A program made the position numbers and the translations under genes. A stretch of 23,931 nucleotides of DNA. It comes from CAZSAT01 sp964604675 (GTDB taxonomy: Bacteria > Myxococcota_A > UBA796 > CAJQPC01). Below are positions 1-8,100 of this stretch, piece after piece; the first letter of the stretch is position 1; the number at the start of each line of letters is the position of its first letter. The stretch covers positions 1 through 23,931 of the forward strand of contig CAZSAT010000104.1 in assembly GCA_964604675.1 (NCBI GenBank), in the 5' to 3' direction. Under the pieces are notes generated by a model, which did not search any database, was not told the origin of the DNA, and saw only the letters and a list, made by a program, of their open reading frames with translations.

Positions 1-423
1 GTCGCGCAGCTGACCGCGGCCATCGCGGCGAGCGTGGCGGTGCTGGGGCTGGTCGGATCCGAAGCGTCGCTCGGCGCCACCTTGCCCACCGTGGGGATCG
101 GGCCGGCCCTGGGGTTGGAGGTTGTGCTCACCTTCTTCTTGATGTTCGTCATCAAGTCGGTGGCCACCGACGCGCGCGCCTCGGGCAACGTGGCCGCCCT
201 GGCCATCGGCGGCACGGTCGCGCTGTGCGCCCTGATGGGAGGGCCGCTCACGGGCGCGTCGATGAACCCCGCCCGTTCCTTCGGCCCGGCGCTGGTCGCG
301 GGGGTGTTCGAGCACCAGTGGATCTACGTGGTGGCGCCCCTGCTCGGGGCTCTGCTGGGGGCGTGCACGTACCGGGTCGTGGCGTGCGGTCCGACCGACG
401 AGTCCGCGCGGGGCTGTTGCTGA
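1..423 (+). CDS. Aquaporin / MIP-family channel, C-terminal part (5' truncated by window edge)
   Basis: The frame is open from base 1, so the true start lies outside the window; 140 residues are visible. They correspond to the second half of a major intrinsic protein: a hydrophobic helix at about residues 36-55, another at about 63-80, the second half-helix with the NPA signature (MNPAR, residues 88-92, including the Arg that follows NPA in the selectivity-filter region), and a last helix at about 105-125. The family conducts water or small neutral solutes such as glycerol across the inner membrane. The first NPA motif is missing, so water and glycerol channels cannot be separated. The tail is short and ends in Gly-Cys-Cys, which is unusual. 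The gene is followed by a degenerate stretch rather than an operon partner. Confidence 0.9.
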   Translation, partial: VAQLTAAIAASVAVLGLVGSEASLGATLPTVGIGPALGLEVVLTFFLMFVIKSVATDARASGNVAALAIGGTVALCALMGGPLTGASMNPARSFGPALVAGVFEHQWIYVVAPLLGALLGACTYRVVACGPTDESARGCC

Positions 424-432
424 GACCGCACA

Positions 433-470
433 GGGCCGGCGCTCAGTGACAGAGCATCTGACTGCCGACC
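433..470 (+). pseudogene. tRNA-like 5' half (candidate tRNA relic)
   Basis: Bases 441-463 match the common bacterial tRNA D-arm/anticodon-stem sequence closely. GCTC (441-444), a 7-nt loop and GAGC (452-455) form a D-stem. Base A456 follows, then TCTGA (457-461) as the 5' anticodon stem and CTGCCGA (462-468) as a loop with T33 and a GCC (Gly-type) triplet. A G-rich heptamer (433-439) sits where the 5' acceptor arm belongs, but only one base separates it from the D-stem instead of two. After base 469 the match ends: no 3' anticodon stem or 3' acceptor strand is found. It is therefore not an intact tRNA. It could be a decayed tRNA or an integration scar, or a coincidence. Confidence 0.3.
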
Positions 471-498
471 GCTACGCGCCGTCTTCGAGGGATCGCGC

Positions 499-615
499 CC
501 CCCCTCGGGCAACGTGTCCTACGACCTCGTGATCCAGGTGATGGACGAGGCGCGGGCGGACGCGGAGGGACGGGAGTTGTTCCCGCAGGTCTCGATCAGC
601 GCTGCGGTGGAGTGC
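499..615 (+). pseudogene. Fragment resembling the C-terminus of an ExbD/TolR-type protein
   Basis: Translated in frame from 481, this stretch encodes a segment around NVSYDLVIQVMD followed by a Gly-Arg-Glu-Leu-Phe-Pro turn and a short beta-like end (VSISAAVE). This layout (Tyr-xx-hydrophobic-Ile-x-Val-Met-Asp helix, then LFP and a final strand) is how I remember the periplasmic C-terminus of ExbD/TolR energy-transduction proteins of delta-proteobacteria. There is no transmembrane N-terminus and no credible start, and the frame then runs on antisense into the kinase gene. If the resemblance is real, this is a gene remnant of about 38 codons. The recognition is from memory of the family, so confidence is limited. 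Confidence 0.3.
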
Positions 616-648
616 CGCTCGAGCGCGATGGGCTCGGGAGCTGCGAGC

Positions 649-2367
649 CTAAGGACCGCTCGCCGCCCCAGCCTGCGCCGCCAACACCCGCTTCAAGCGC
701 TGGTTCTCGGCGACCAGGCGCGCCCCGCGCTGCTCGAGCTCGCGCACGTCGTCCTCGAGCCCGTCGACCCGCGACCGCAGGCCGCCGGCTTCGCTCTCCC
801 AGGCCCCCGCCGACGCCCGCGCGGCCTCGAGCTCGGCCTTCAGCGAGGCCAGGCTGCCCTCCAGCCTCCGGATGGCGGCGCGCGCCCTGGCCTCGGCCTC
901 GGCGCTCTTGCCCGCGGCCGCGAGGGCCTCATCCGCCTCGATCCGCGCGTTCTCCGCCGCGGCCGCAGCCTCGGCGGCGGCCGTCAGGGCCTGGTCGCGG
1001 TCGGCCACCGCGTCGTCGCGCAGGCCGAGCGCGGCCTCTTCCGCGGCGCTGGCGGCGGCCACCGCTTCGGTCGCGTCCTCCTCCACCCGGCGCGCCTGGC
1101 GCCAGGCCGCCAGGGCCTTCGCGTCGGCGCTCTCCGCCGCCGCCGTGGCATCGCGCGCCACCGCCTCGGCGCCGGCGGCCACCAGCTGGGCACCCTGGAG
1201 CCGGCCGAGGGTGCGGGCGTGCTGGGTCACCGCCTCGTGCTGCTTCACCGACAGCTCCTCGATCTCCGTGCGGAGCCAGCGGGCCTGCACGAGCCCCACC
1301 AGCAACGAGCCGAGCAGCACCGCGATCGACGCCAGCGACGACACCTTCCGCCACTCGCGCCGCAGCCACAGGCCGAAGCGAACGACCCTGTTCGTGTCGA
1401 GGCTGGTCGGCCGGTGCCCGCGCAGCGCTTCCAGGTCCATGGCCAGGTCGAGCGCCGAGTCGTAGCGCTCGTCCGCTTCGCGCGACATCGCCTTGGCCAC
1501 CACCCGCTGCACCCGCACGGGCACGGGGAAGCGGGTCTCGACGTCGCCCAGCGGCACGGGAGGACCCTGCCGCACCTGGTCCAGCATGTTCAGCGCTTCG
1601 TCTTCGCAGCCCTCGTGCGGCTCGTACGGGGAGTGCCCGGCCAACAGGGCGTAGAGCGTGGCGCCGAGCCCATACACGTCGATGCGTTGCAGCAGCTTGC
1701 GGTCGCGGGTGGGGTCCACGGGGGGCAAGCCGAAGGCCTGCTCGGGGGCCATGTAGGGGGGCGTGCCCGCCACGCTCGAGCGGGCGTGTGCGGCGAGCCC
1801 GAAGTCGGTCAGGTGCACGCTGCGCTTCGACGGGCGGCAGAGCAGGTTGCCCGGCTTGATGTCGCGGTGGAACACGCGCACCCGGTGGGCGTCGTGCACG
1901 CCGCGGGCCGCTTCGCTCACCCAGCGCAACACCTCGTCGGTCCCGTAGGGCATGACCTCGTTCAGGTTCCGAGCGACCTCCAGGCGCTGGGTCCCTTCGG
2001 ACACGTCGGCGCAGAGGTCCATCGCGATGTAGCAGCGGCCGTCCGGCAGCTCCCCGGCGGCCTTCACACCCACCGCGTGGTCGCTGACGATCTGGCTGCA
2101 GGCGCGGGCTTCCTGGAGCACCCGGTCCACGTCGAAGCGGTCGTTCTCCGTGCGGAAGATCTTGAGCGCGACGGCCAGCTTGAGCCGGGTGTCGAGCGCC
2201 CACCACACCTCGGCCGTGGCGCCGTCGCCCAGGAGCTCGATGAGCACGTAGTCGCCCACGCGCTCGCCCTTGGGCTCGCCCGCGTCCGCTGAATCCCAGG
2301 AGTCGTGGATCAGCACGCCGCCGGCGTAGGTGAAGGCTTCGGGGATGTGGGTCGGCGGCGAGCTCAC
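649..2367 (-). CDS. Membrane Ser/Thr protein kinase with long C-terminal coiled coil
   Basis: This is a Hanks-type kinase of about 572 residues. Numbered from the GTG at 2367, the visible motifs are a glycine loop GDGATAEV (about 47-54), VALK with the catalytic Lys near 69, HRDIKPGN (about 167-174), DFG (about 188-190) and APE (about 207-209). One hydrophobic helix (about 343-362) follows. The remaining 200 residues are an Ala/Glu/Arg-rich coiled coil with no recognisable sensor domain. The expected topology is cytoplasmic kinase, one membrane pass, coiled coil outside. I prefer the GTG at 2367 because a GGAGA lies five bases upstream; a GTG at 2409 gives 14 more residues but has no ribosome site. 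The glycine loop lacks its third Gly. The gene stands alone; substrates are unknown. Confidence 0.85.
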   Translation of the reverse strand: MSSPPTHIPEAFTYAGGVLIHDSWDSADAGEPKGERVGDYVLIELLGDGATAEVWWALDTRLKLAVALKIFRTENDRFDVDRVLQEARACSQIVSDHAVGVKAAGELPDGRCYIAMDLCADVSEGTQRLEVARNLNEVMPYGTDEVLRWVSEAARGVHDAHRVRVFHRDIKPGNLLCRPSKRSVHLTDFGLAAHARSSVAGTPPYMAPEQAFGLPPVDPTRDRKLLQRIDVYGLGATLYALLAGHSPYEPHEGCEDEALNMLDQVRQGPPVPLGDVETRFPVPVRVQRVVAKAMSREADERYDSALDLAMDLEALRGHRPTSLDTNRVVRFGLWLRREWRKVSSLASIAVLLGSLLVGLVQARWLRTEIEELSVKQHEAVTQHARTLGRLQGAQLVAAGAEAVARDATAAAESADAKALAAWRQARRVEEDATEAVAAASAAEEAALGLRDDAVADRDQALTAAAEAAAAAENARIEADEALAAAGKSAEAEARARAAIRRLEGSLASLKAELEAARASAGAWESEAGGLRSRVDGLEDDVRELEQRGARLVAENQRLKRVLAAQAGAASGP

Positions 2368-2474
2368 GGTGTCTCCACAAAGGCCCAGGGGGGCGTCAGC
2401 GCGTGTCACCGAGCGTCAACCCATCGGTGGCGGTCACGATGCCCGCCACCTGCGGTGTCCTAATCGTGAACCGA

Positions 2475-2506
2475 CCCCGCGGCCGCCCTCGCCGGTGGCC
2501 GCGGGG
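2475..2506 (-). terminator. Strong GC hairpin after the acyltransferase gene
   Basis: A perfect 10-bp inverted repeat, CCCCGCGGCC at 2475-2484 and its complement at 2497-2506, encloses a 12-nt loop. It starts 15 bases past the acyltransferase stop on the minus strand and precedes the kinase gene on the same strand. There is no T-run after it, so it is either a U-poor terminator or an RNA-stabilising hairpin. Confidence 0.5.
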
Positions 2507-2521
2507 AGCGGCCCGCTGCAC

Positions 2522-3274
2522 TCAGCTGCCGCCGACCGCAGCCATGGGCTCCACGGGCAGCGGACGGGCGTCCACCCCGTCCACCGAGCACATCTGCTCC
2601 CGCACGGCGGCCACCAGCGCGTCCAGAGGTTCGTCGCGGTCGCTGGGAATCGGCGGGTGGACCTGCATCTGCACCGGGCCGGGCGAGAACAGGAACTTCC
2701 GGTCCGGGTTGCGCTCCCGCATGCCGATCAGGCTCACGGGCACGATGGGTGCGCCCATGTCGCGCGCCATGTGGAACACGCCCTTCTTGAAGGGGCCCAC
2801 CAGGCCGTCGCGGCTGCGGGTGCCCTCGGGGGCCACGCCGAAGCTGGTGCCCTCCGCCAGGTGGTGCTTGCACCCCTCGATCATGCGGATGGAGCCTTCC
2901 CGGTCGCTCCGGTCGATGGCCACGTTGCCCCACCACTTCGTCATGGTCCCGTACACGGGGATCTTCAGGTTCTCGACCTTCTCGAGCCCGAGGATGAAGT
3001 CGGGCACGTTGCCGACGAGGACGAAGTGGTCGAGGAAGGTGAGGTGGTTGACCATGTAGAGGTAGCCGACGCCGGGCTGCACGTTGTCCAGCCCCTTGAC
3101 CTCCACCCGCAGGCCGATGATGCGCAAGAGCGAACGGAAGCCCCATTGCGACCAGCGGAACAGCCTTCGGGGGCCGCCGAAGAGCGACAACACCAGGGTG
3201 GTGCACGCCCACCAGGTGAAGAAGCTGAAGCCGATCGCCCAGCGCAGGGTGGAGAGGATGCGCAACAGAACCAT
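2522..3274 (-). CDS. PlsC-type 1-acylglycerol-3-phosphate acyltransferase
   Basis: A 250-residue lysophospholipid acyltransferase-family protein. An N-terminal hydrophobic segment (about 10-32) would anchor it to the inner membrane. The family blocks are all visible: the catalytic HX4D motif NHLTFLD (76-82), the glycerol-phosphate-binding block PEGTRSRDG (149-157) followed by FKKG (162-165), and the late hydrophobic Pro block IVPVSLIG (177-184). The family transfers an acyl group from acyl-ACP or acyl-CoA to lysophosphatidate or related lipids. The ATG at 3274 lies 8 bases after the SDR stop, with GAAGGG upstream, so the two genes form one minus-strand unit. Length is normal for PlsC. The exact acceptor lipid cannot be told. 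Confidence 0.88.
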   Translation of the reverse strand: MVLLRILSTLRWAIGFSFFTWWACTTLVLSLFGGPRRLFRWSQWGFRSLLRIIGLRVEVKGLDNVQPGVGYLYMVNHLTFLDHFVLVGNVPDFILGLEKVENLKIPVYGTMTKWWGNVAIDRSDREGSIRMIEGCKHHLAEGTSFGVAPEGTRSRDGLVGPFKKGVFHMARDMGAPIVPVSLIGMRERNPDRKFLFSPGPVQMQVHPPIPSDRDEPLDALVAAVREQMCSVDGVDARPLPVEPMAAVGGS

Positions 3275-3282
3275 GCGTTTGG

Positions 3283-4092
3283 CTAACCCTTCTCGTCGAT
3301 GTGTCGGGCATGGTCTCGTAGCTCCGCTTGGTAAGCGGATCGAGCGTTCGGGTCGGCGTGCGCGAGCAGGCGATCGATGCCGAACAGGCGCGCCACGGCG
3401 TCCTGCAGCCCCACCGGAAGGAGCAGCGAGAGTCGGACCAGCCAGCCGAGCCAGGGTGGCACCACCACCTCCGCGCGCCGGGTCTGTGTGGCCCTCACGA
3501 TGGCGTCGGCCACCTCGCCGACCGTGCGGGGTCGCGGCCAGCCCACGTCCAGGCCAGCCGCGAGCTCGGTGGCCACCACCCCGGGCATCACCACGCAGAA
3601 GCACACCCCCGACCCGTGGTGCTCCATGCGCAGCGAGCGCGTCATCTGCAGCACCGCGGCCTTGGTGCCCGCGTAGTAGCTGCCTCCCGGCGAGGGCACG
3701 ATGGCCGCGAGTGATGCCACGTTGACGATGACGCCGTCGCGCCGCTCCAGCATGGCCGGCAGGCAGGCCGCCACCCCGTGGACCACGCCGCGCACGTTCA
3801 CCGCCGTCATGGCCTCGAGCAGCGCCGGGTCCTGCTGGACCAGGGGTCCCAGGGGCATGATGCCGGCGTTGTTCACCAGCACGTCCACCGGGCCGTTGTC
3901 GTGCACGAACGCCCCGAACGCCCCGCGGTCGGCCACGTCGAGCGCCATCACCCCGGGCGACGCCTCGCGGTCGGTCGCGAGCACCCGCGCGCCCTCCGCC
4001 TCGAAGGCCCGTGCCACGGCGGCGCCGATGCCGCGGGCGGCCCCGGTGACGAGCACGGTCCGGTCGCTCAGGTCCACCGACCGACGGTACAC
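3283..4092 (-). CDS. Short-chain dehydrogenase/reductase (SDR)
   Basis: A 269-residue classical SDR. The Rossmann nucleotide-binding motif TGAARGIG is at 16-23, NNAG at 74-77, the catalytic Ser at 127 and the YxxxK motif at Tyr140-Lys144, 13 residues after the Ser as expected. The enzyme should oxidise or reduce a hydroxyl/keto group with NAD(P). The C-terminal part (about 215-245) is unusually hydrophobic, with a PPWLGWLVRL-type stretch, which suggests a membrane-facing lipid substrate; this fits the acyltransferase encoded 8 bases downstream. The start is a GTG without a clear ribosome site; a GTG five codons later is an alternative. Substrate is not deducible. Confidence 0.9.
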   Translation of the reverse strand: MYRRSVDLSDRTVLVTGAARGIGAAVARAFEAEGARVLATDREASPGVMALDVADRGAFGAFVHDNGPVDVLVNNAGIMPLGPLVQQDPALLEAMTAVNVRGVVHGVAACLPAMLERRDGVIVNVASLAAIVPSPGGSYYAGTKAAVLQMTRSLRMEHHGSGVCFCVVMPGVVATELAAGLDVGWPRPRTVGEVADAIVRATQTRRAEVVVPPWLGWLVRLSLLLPVGLQDAVARLFGIDRLLAHADPNARSAYQAELRDHARHIDEKG

Positions 4093-4113
4093 CAGCCCGC
4101 ACGTGTCCTGGGC

Positions 4114-4119
4114 TACACT
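4114..4119 (+). promoter_or_regulatory. Possible -10 element upstream of the lipid-kinase-like gene
   Basis: TACACT within GGCTACACTT lies 41 bases before the ATG at 4161, in the 68-bp gap between divergent genes. It shares the core TACRCT with sites upstream of two other plus-strand genes. No good -35 hexamer is seen. Confidence 0.35.
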
Positions 4120-4160
4120 TCACCGACCGGGGACGCGGTTCGCCGGGTGGAGACGTGCCG

Positions 4161-5177
4161 ATGCGGGTGCTCCTGGTCGGCAACCCCACAGCGCAGAGCG
4201 GCAAGGCCGCCCATCGCATCGAACGCACGCTCGCGGCGATGGAGGCGCGCGGCTGGTCGGCGGAGGGCCTGGCCACCGAGCCCGAGGGCCGCACCGTGTC
4301 CAAGGTGGCCGAGGTGGCGGGGCACCACGACTGCGTGGTCTACCTGGGCGGAGACGGCACCTTTGCCGAGGTGGCCAAGGGCATCCTGCTCAGCGGCGCG
4401 GCCGTGCCCATGGGCATGATGCCGAGCGGCACGGCGAACGATCAGGGCAAGTCCTTCGGCATCCGTTCGAGCACCGACGCGCTGCACGACAACCTCGACG
4501 TGATCGCCGATCAACACGTCATCGGCCTCGACGTGGGCCACGTGGAGCGCCTGGTCGACGGCCGCCCCACCGACGAGGACCTGTTCTTCGACTCGGCGGG
4601 CTGGGGCTTCTCCCCCGACGTGCTGGTCGCCCGGAACCGGGATCGCGAGCGGGTCAAGCAGGTGCCCCTGCTCCGCGAGATCTACCGGGACCAGGCGGTG
4701 TACGCCGGGGCTGCGCTCCAGCGCTACCTGGCGAGCTGGGTCGAGCCCACCAAGTTCACCGCGCGCATCGTGGCCGACGGGGTGCACCGTCACTACGACG
4801 GCCTGACCGATCTGATCGTGAAGAACACCGCCATCTACGCCGGCAGCTGGGTGCTGGAACCCTCCGCGCGACCCGACGACGGCCAGATGGAGCTGGTGCC
4901 CATGCAGGGTCGGATGGACATGGCCAGCAAGGCGATTCGTGACCTCGCGGCGGTGCCCGTGTGGCAGCATCACCTCGACCTGTTGGGCGTGACCCACGCC
5001 GAGGGTCTCTCCTGTTCCGAGCTCGAGCTGCGCTTCGAGCGGCCGGGCGCCCGCGACATCACGGGGCAGCTCGACGGCGAGGAGTGGCTCGCGGGCGATG
5101 CGTTCCGCGTGACGGTGCAGAAGAACCGGTTGCCCCTGGTCGTCCGCCGGGGCTGGCAGCCCCCCTGGTCCCCATGA
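4161..5177 (+). CDS. Diacylglycerol/sphingosine-kinase-family lipid kinase
   Basis: A 338-residue protein of the DAGK catalytic family (DgkB/YegS/BmrU-like). The nucleotide-binding motif GGDGTFAEV lies at 63-71 and the second family motif PSGTAND at 88-94, after an N-terminal NP-(x)4-GK pattern (8-15). These enzymes phosphorylate a lipid hydroxyl with ATP in the cytoplasm at the membrane. The ATG at 4161 is chosen over the GTG at 4155 because GGAG (4149-4152) is spaced eight bases from it. The stop TGA overlaps the next start as ATGA, so translation of the kinase-STAND-TPR protein is probably coupled to it. It diverges from the SDR and acyltransferase genes, giving a small lipid-modification neighbourhood. 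The lipid substrate is unknown. Confidence 0.88.
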   Translation: MRVLLVGNPTAQSGKAAHRIERTLAAMEARGWSAEGLATEPEGRTVSKVAEVAGHHDCVVYLGGDGTFAEVAKGILLSGAAVPMGMMPSGTANDQGKSFGIRSSTDALHDNLDVIADQHVIGLDVGHVERLVDGRPTDEDLFFDSAGWGFSPDVLVARNRDRERVKQVPLLREIYRDQAVYAGAALQRYLASWVEPTKFTARIVADGVHRHYDGLTDLIVKNTAIYAGSWVLEPSARPDDGQMELVPMQGRMDMASKAIRDLAAVPVWQHHLDLLGVTHAEGLSCSELELRFERPGARDITGQLDGEEWLAGDAFRVTVQKNRLPLVVRRGWQPPWSP

Positions 5178-8100
5178 TCCGCGTCCCCGTCCAGCCCGAC
5201 CGCCTCGTGGCCACCGACCTCCCGGTGGCCTTCGGGCGCTACGAGCTGCTGGAGGTCCTGGGCGAGGGGTCGATGGGGCGCGTGTTCCGCGCCGAGCTCC
5301 AGGGTCCGGCGGGCTTCCGCAAGCCGGTCGCGCTGAAGGTGGTCCGGGCCGGCAGCGCCATGGCCACCGGTGAGGAGGCGCAGGCGTTGCTCGTGCGGGA
5401 AGCGCGGGTGGGCGGGCTGTTGCGCCACCCGAACATCGTCGACACCTACGACTTCGGTGCGGTGCACGGGCAGCTCTACATCGCGATGGAGCTGGTCGAC
5501 GGCGTCGGGCTCGATCGGGTCCTCAAGCGGGTCGGTGCCCTGGCGCCTGCGGTGGTGCTCGAGCTGGCGGCCCAGATCGCCAGTGGCCTCGCCTCCGCCC
5601 ACGATCTCGAGATCGGCGGGGAGCACGCGGGCGTGGTCCACCGCGACCTGAAGCCGAGCAACGTTCTGTTGACCCGTGATGGCCGGGTGAAGATCGTGGA
5701 CTTCGGCATCGCCACCTGGCGGCAGGCGCAGGCCGAGACCGACGACGACACCGTGTGGGGCACGCCGCCCTTCATGTCGCCGGAACAGGTGCTCGGGGAA
5801 GACCTCGACAACCGCTCCGACATCTTCTCCTTCGGCGCGCTGCTCTACGAGATGGCCACCGGCTGGAGGCTGTTCACCGCGGGCACCCAGCCCGAGGTCT
5901 GCCTCGCCGTGCACGACGTCGAGCGCTACTGCAAGGACCACCAGGCCTTCGACAAGGTCGAGCGCTGCGTGAGCGGGCTGTCCGACGTGCTGGCCCGCTG
6001 CCTGCGCTTCGACCGCGAGCTCCGCTACGCGGAGGCGTGGGACCTCGCCGACGACCTGAGCTCCCTGGCCCGTCGGCACGCGCGCGACGTCAGCCCGCGC
6101 ACGGTGATGAGGGAGCTGCTGGCCGAGGTCGAAGCGCCTGCCGAGGTCACCCAGACCGTGCCCGACATCTCGTCGGCCACCGCCACGCTCAGCTCGCGCC
6201 GCACCACGAACCTCGCCCGCCCGGCCAACCGTTTCGTGGGCCGCTCGGCGGAGCTCGACCGCATCGCGGAGCTCTACGACTCGGGCTGCCGCCTGGTCAC
6301 CATCAAGGGCGCACCGGGCATCGGCAAGAGCCGCCTGGCCAGGCGCTACGGCCGCGGCAGCCTCGGCGAGGTGGACGAGGTGTGGGGCTGTTCGCTCGAG
6401 GGTGGCGAGCTCCTCCGCAGCCTCTCCGACGCCCTCACCGTGCCCATCGTGGGCCTCGATCCGAGCGCTGCTCGCGACACCCTGGGCCGCGCGCTGGCCG
6501 CCCGCGGCTTCGTCCTGCTGGTGCTCGACGCCGCCGACATGGCCCTCGCATCGGTGCGCGAGCACGTGCTCCCGCTGCTCGAAGCCGCCCCCGGCACCCG
6601 CGTGCTCGCCACGGGCCGCCGTCGCATGAAGCTCGACGGCGAGAAGGTCCTCGAGCTGGGTCCGCTGCGGCCCTCCGATGCCACGAAGCTCTTCGACGAG
6701 CGGGTCTCGGAGCTCGCGGTGGGCGCGAAGCGGCTGGCCAGGGAGCTGGTCGACCGGCTGGAGGGCATTCCCCTCGCGATCGAGCTGGCGGCTGCTCAGC
6801 TCGATGGGCTGGATGGCCCCACCCAGATGGCCCGCCTGGAGGAACGGCTGGACGTGCTCGACGCGCGGTCGGTCACCCCCGATCAGGCCAGCCTGCGCGA
6901 GACCCTGGACTGGTCGTGGCAGCAGCTGGAGCCCCACGAGCGCAGCTGCCTGGCGCAGTGCGCGGTCTTCGCCGACGGCTTCCAGCTCGAAGCGGTCGAG
7001 GAGGTCGTGGACCTGTCGGCCTGGCCCGACGCGCCCTGGGTCGTGTACGTGGTCGAGTCGCTGCTCGAGAAGTCGCTGCTCCACAGCTACCGCACCGACA
7101 CCGCCCTGGGCGACACCAGCACGGGAGCGCGCAGCCGGATCGGGCTCTACGGCCCCGTGCGCGAATACTGCGGGCAGCGGCTTGCGGAGGACCCGGGGCT
7201 CGCGGCGGGGGCTGGGGACCGGCACGCGGCCTGGTACGGGCGCATGGGCACCGAGCTCGCGCTGCACGCGCTGTCCGGCCCGGGCGGCGCGCGTCGGCTC
7301 GCCGTGTTGGTCGCCGAGCGCGAGAACCTGCTGGCCGCGTACGGCCACGCGCTCGCCTCCGACCAGCCCGAAGCGGGCGTCTTGTGTTGCGTCGCGCTGC
7401 ACCAGGTCATGGAGCTCCTGGGCCCGATCGAGCGGGTCGCGCAGCTCACTGCGCAGCTGCTGGATCGGTCCGACGTGCCGCGGCTCGGCCGGCTGCGGGT
7501 CCTGCTGGGCGAGAGCCGCCCGTTGGCGCTCCAGGGCGACCGCGACGGCACCAAGCGCGTGCTCCGTCAGGCACGCGCCCTGGCCATGGAGCTCGGAGCC
7601 GACAAGGAGGAGGGCTACGCGCGGGCGGGCCTGGCCGACGTGCACCTCGGGGCGGGCGACCTCGCCTCGGCCCGCAGGAACCTCACCCGTGCCCATGCCA
7701 TCGCCGGGCGGGTGGGGGATCAGCGCCTCGAGGCCATCATCCTCTTGCTGGTCGGCGTGCTGAACTGGCGTCAGGGTCGGGCGAAGAAGGCGGTGCAGCA
7801 CCTGGCGGCGGGCATGGCGCTCTGCGAAGAGCTGCAGTTCCTGCGCCTGGAGGGCCGGATGCGCTCCACCCTCGGCTCGCTGATGATGGAGCTGGGTCGC
7901 ATGAAGGAGGCCCGCGACCACCTCGAGCGAGGCTTCGGGCTCTTCACGGCGCTGGGCGATCAGACCTCCGCCTCGCGGGATCTGCAGAAGCTGGGCGCGT
8001 ACTGGATGCGGCTCGGTCAGTACGGCAAGGCGCGGGACTACCTCGAGGCTGCGCTGCGTCAGCAGACCGACACCGGTCAGACCGCCTCGGCCGGCGCCGT

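Noticed and set aside
432..505. An intact tRNA gene
   Set aside because: Only the 5' half fits; the 3' anticodon stem and acceptor strand do not pair and no CCA end is found.
2414..2419. TTGACG on the minus strand as a -35 box for the kinase at 649-2367
   Set aside because: No -10-like hexamer lies 16-18 bases downstream.
2522..4303. A 593-codon frame covering both the acyltransferase and the SDR region
   Set aside because: Only the last 250 codons, from the ATG at 3274, are PlsC-like; upstream the frame is out of register with the clear SDR gene.
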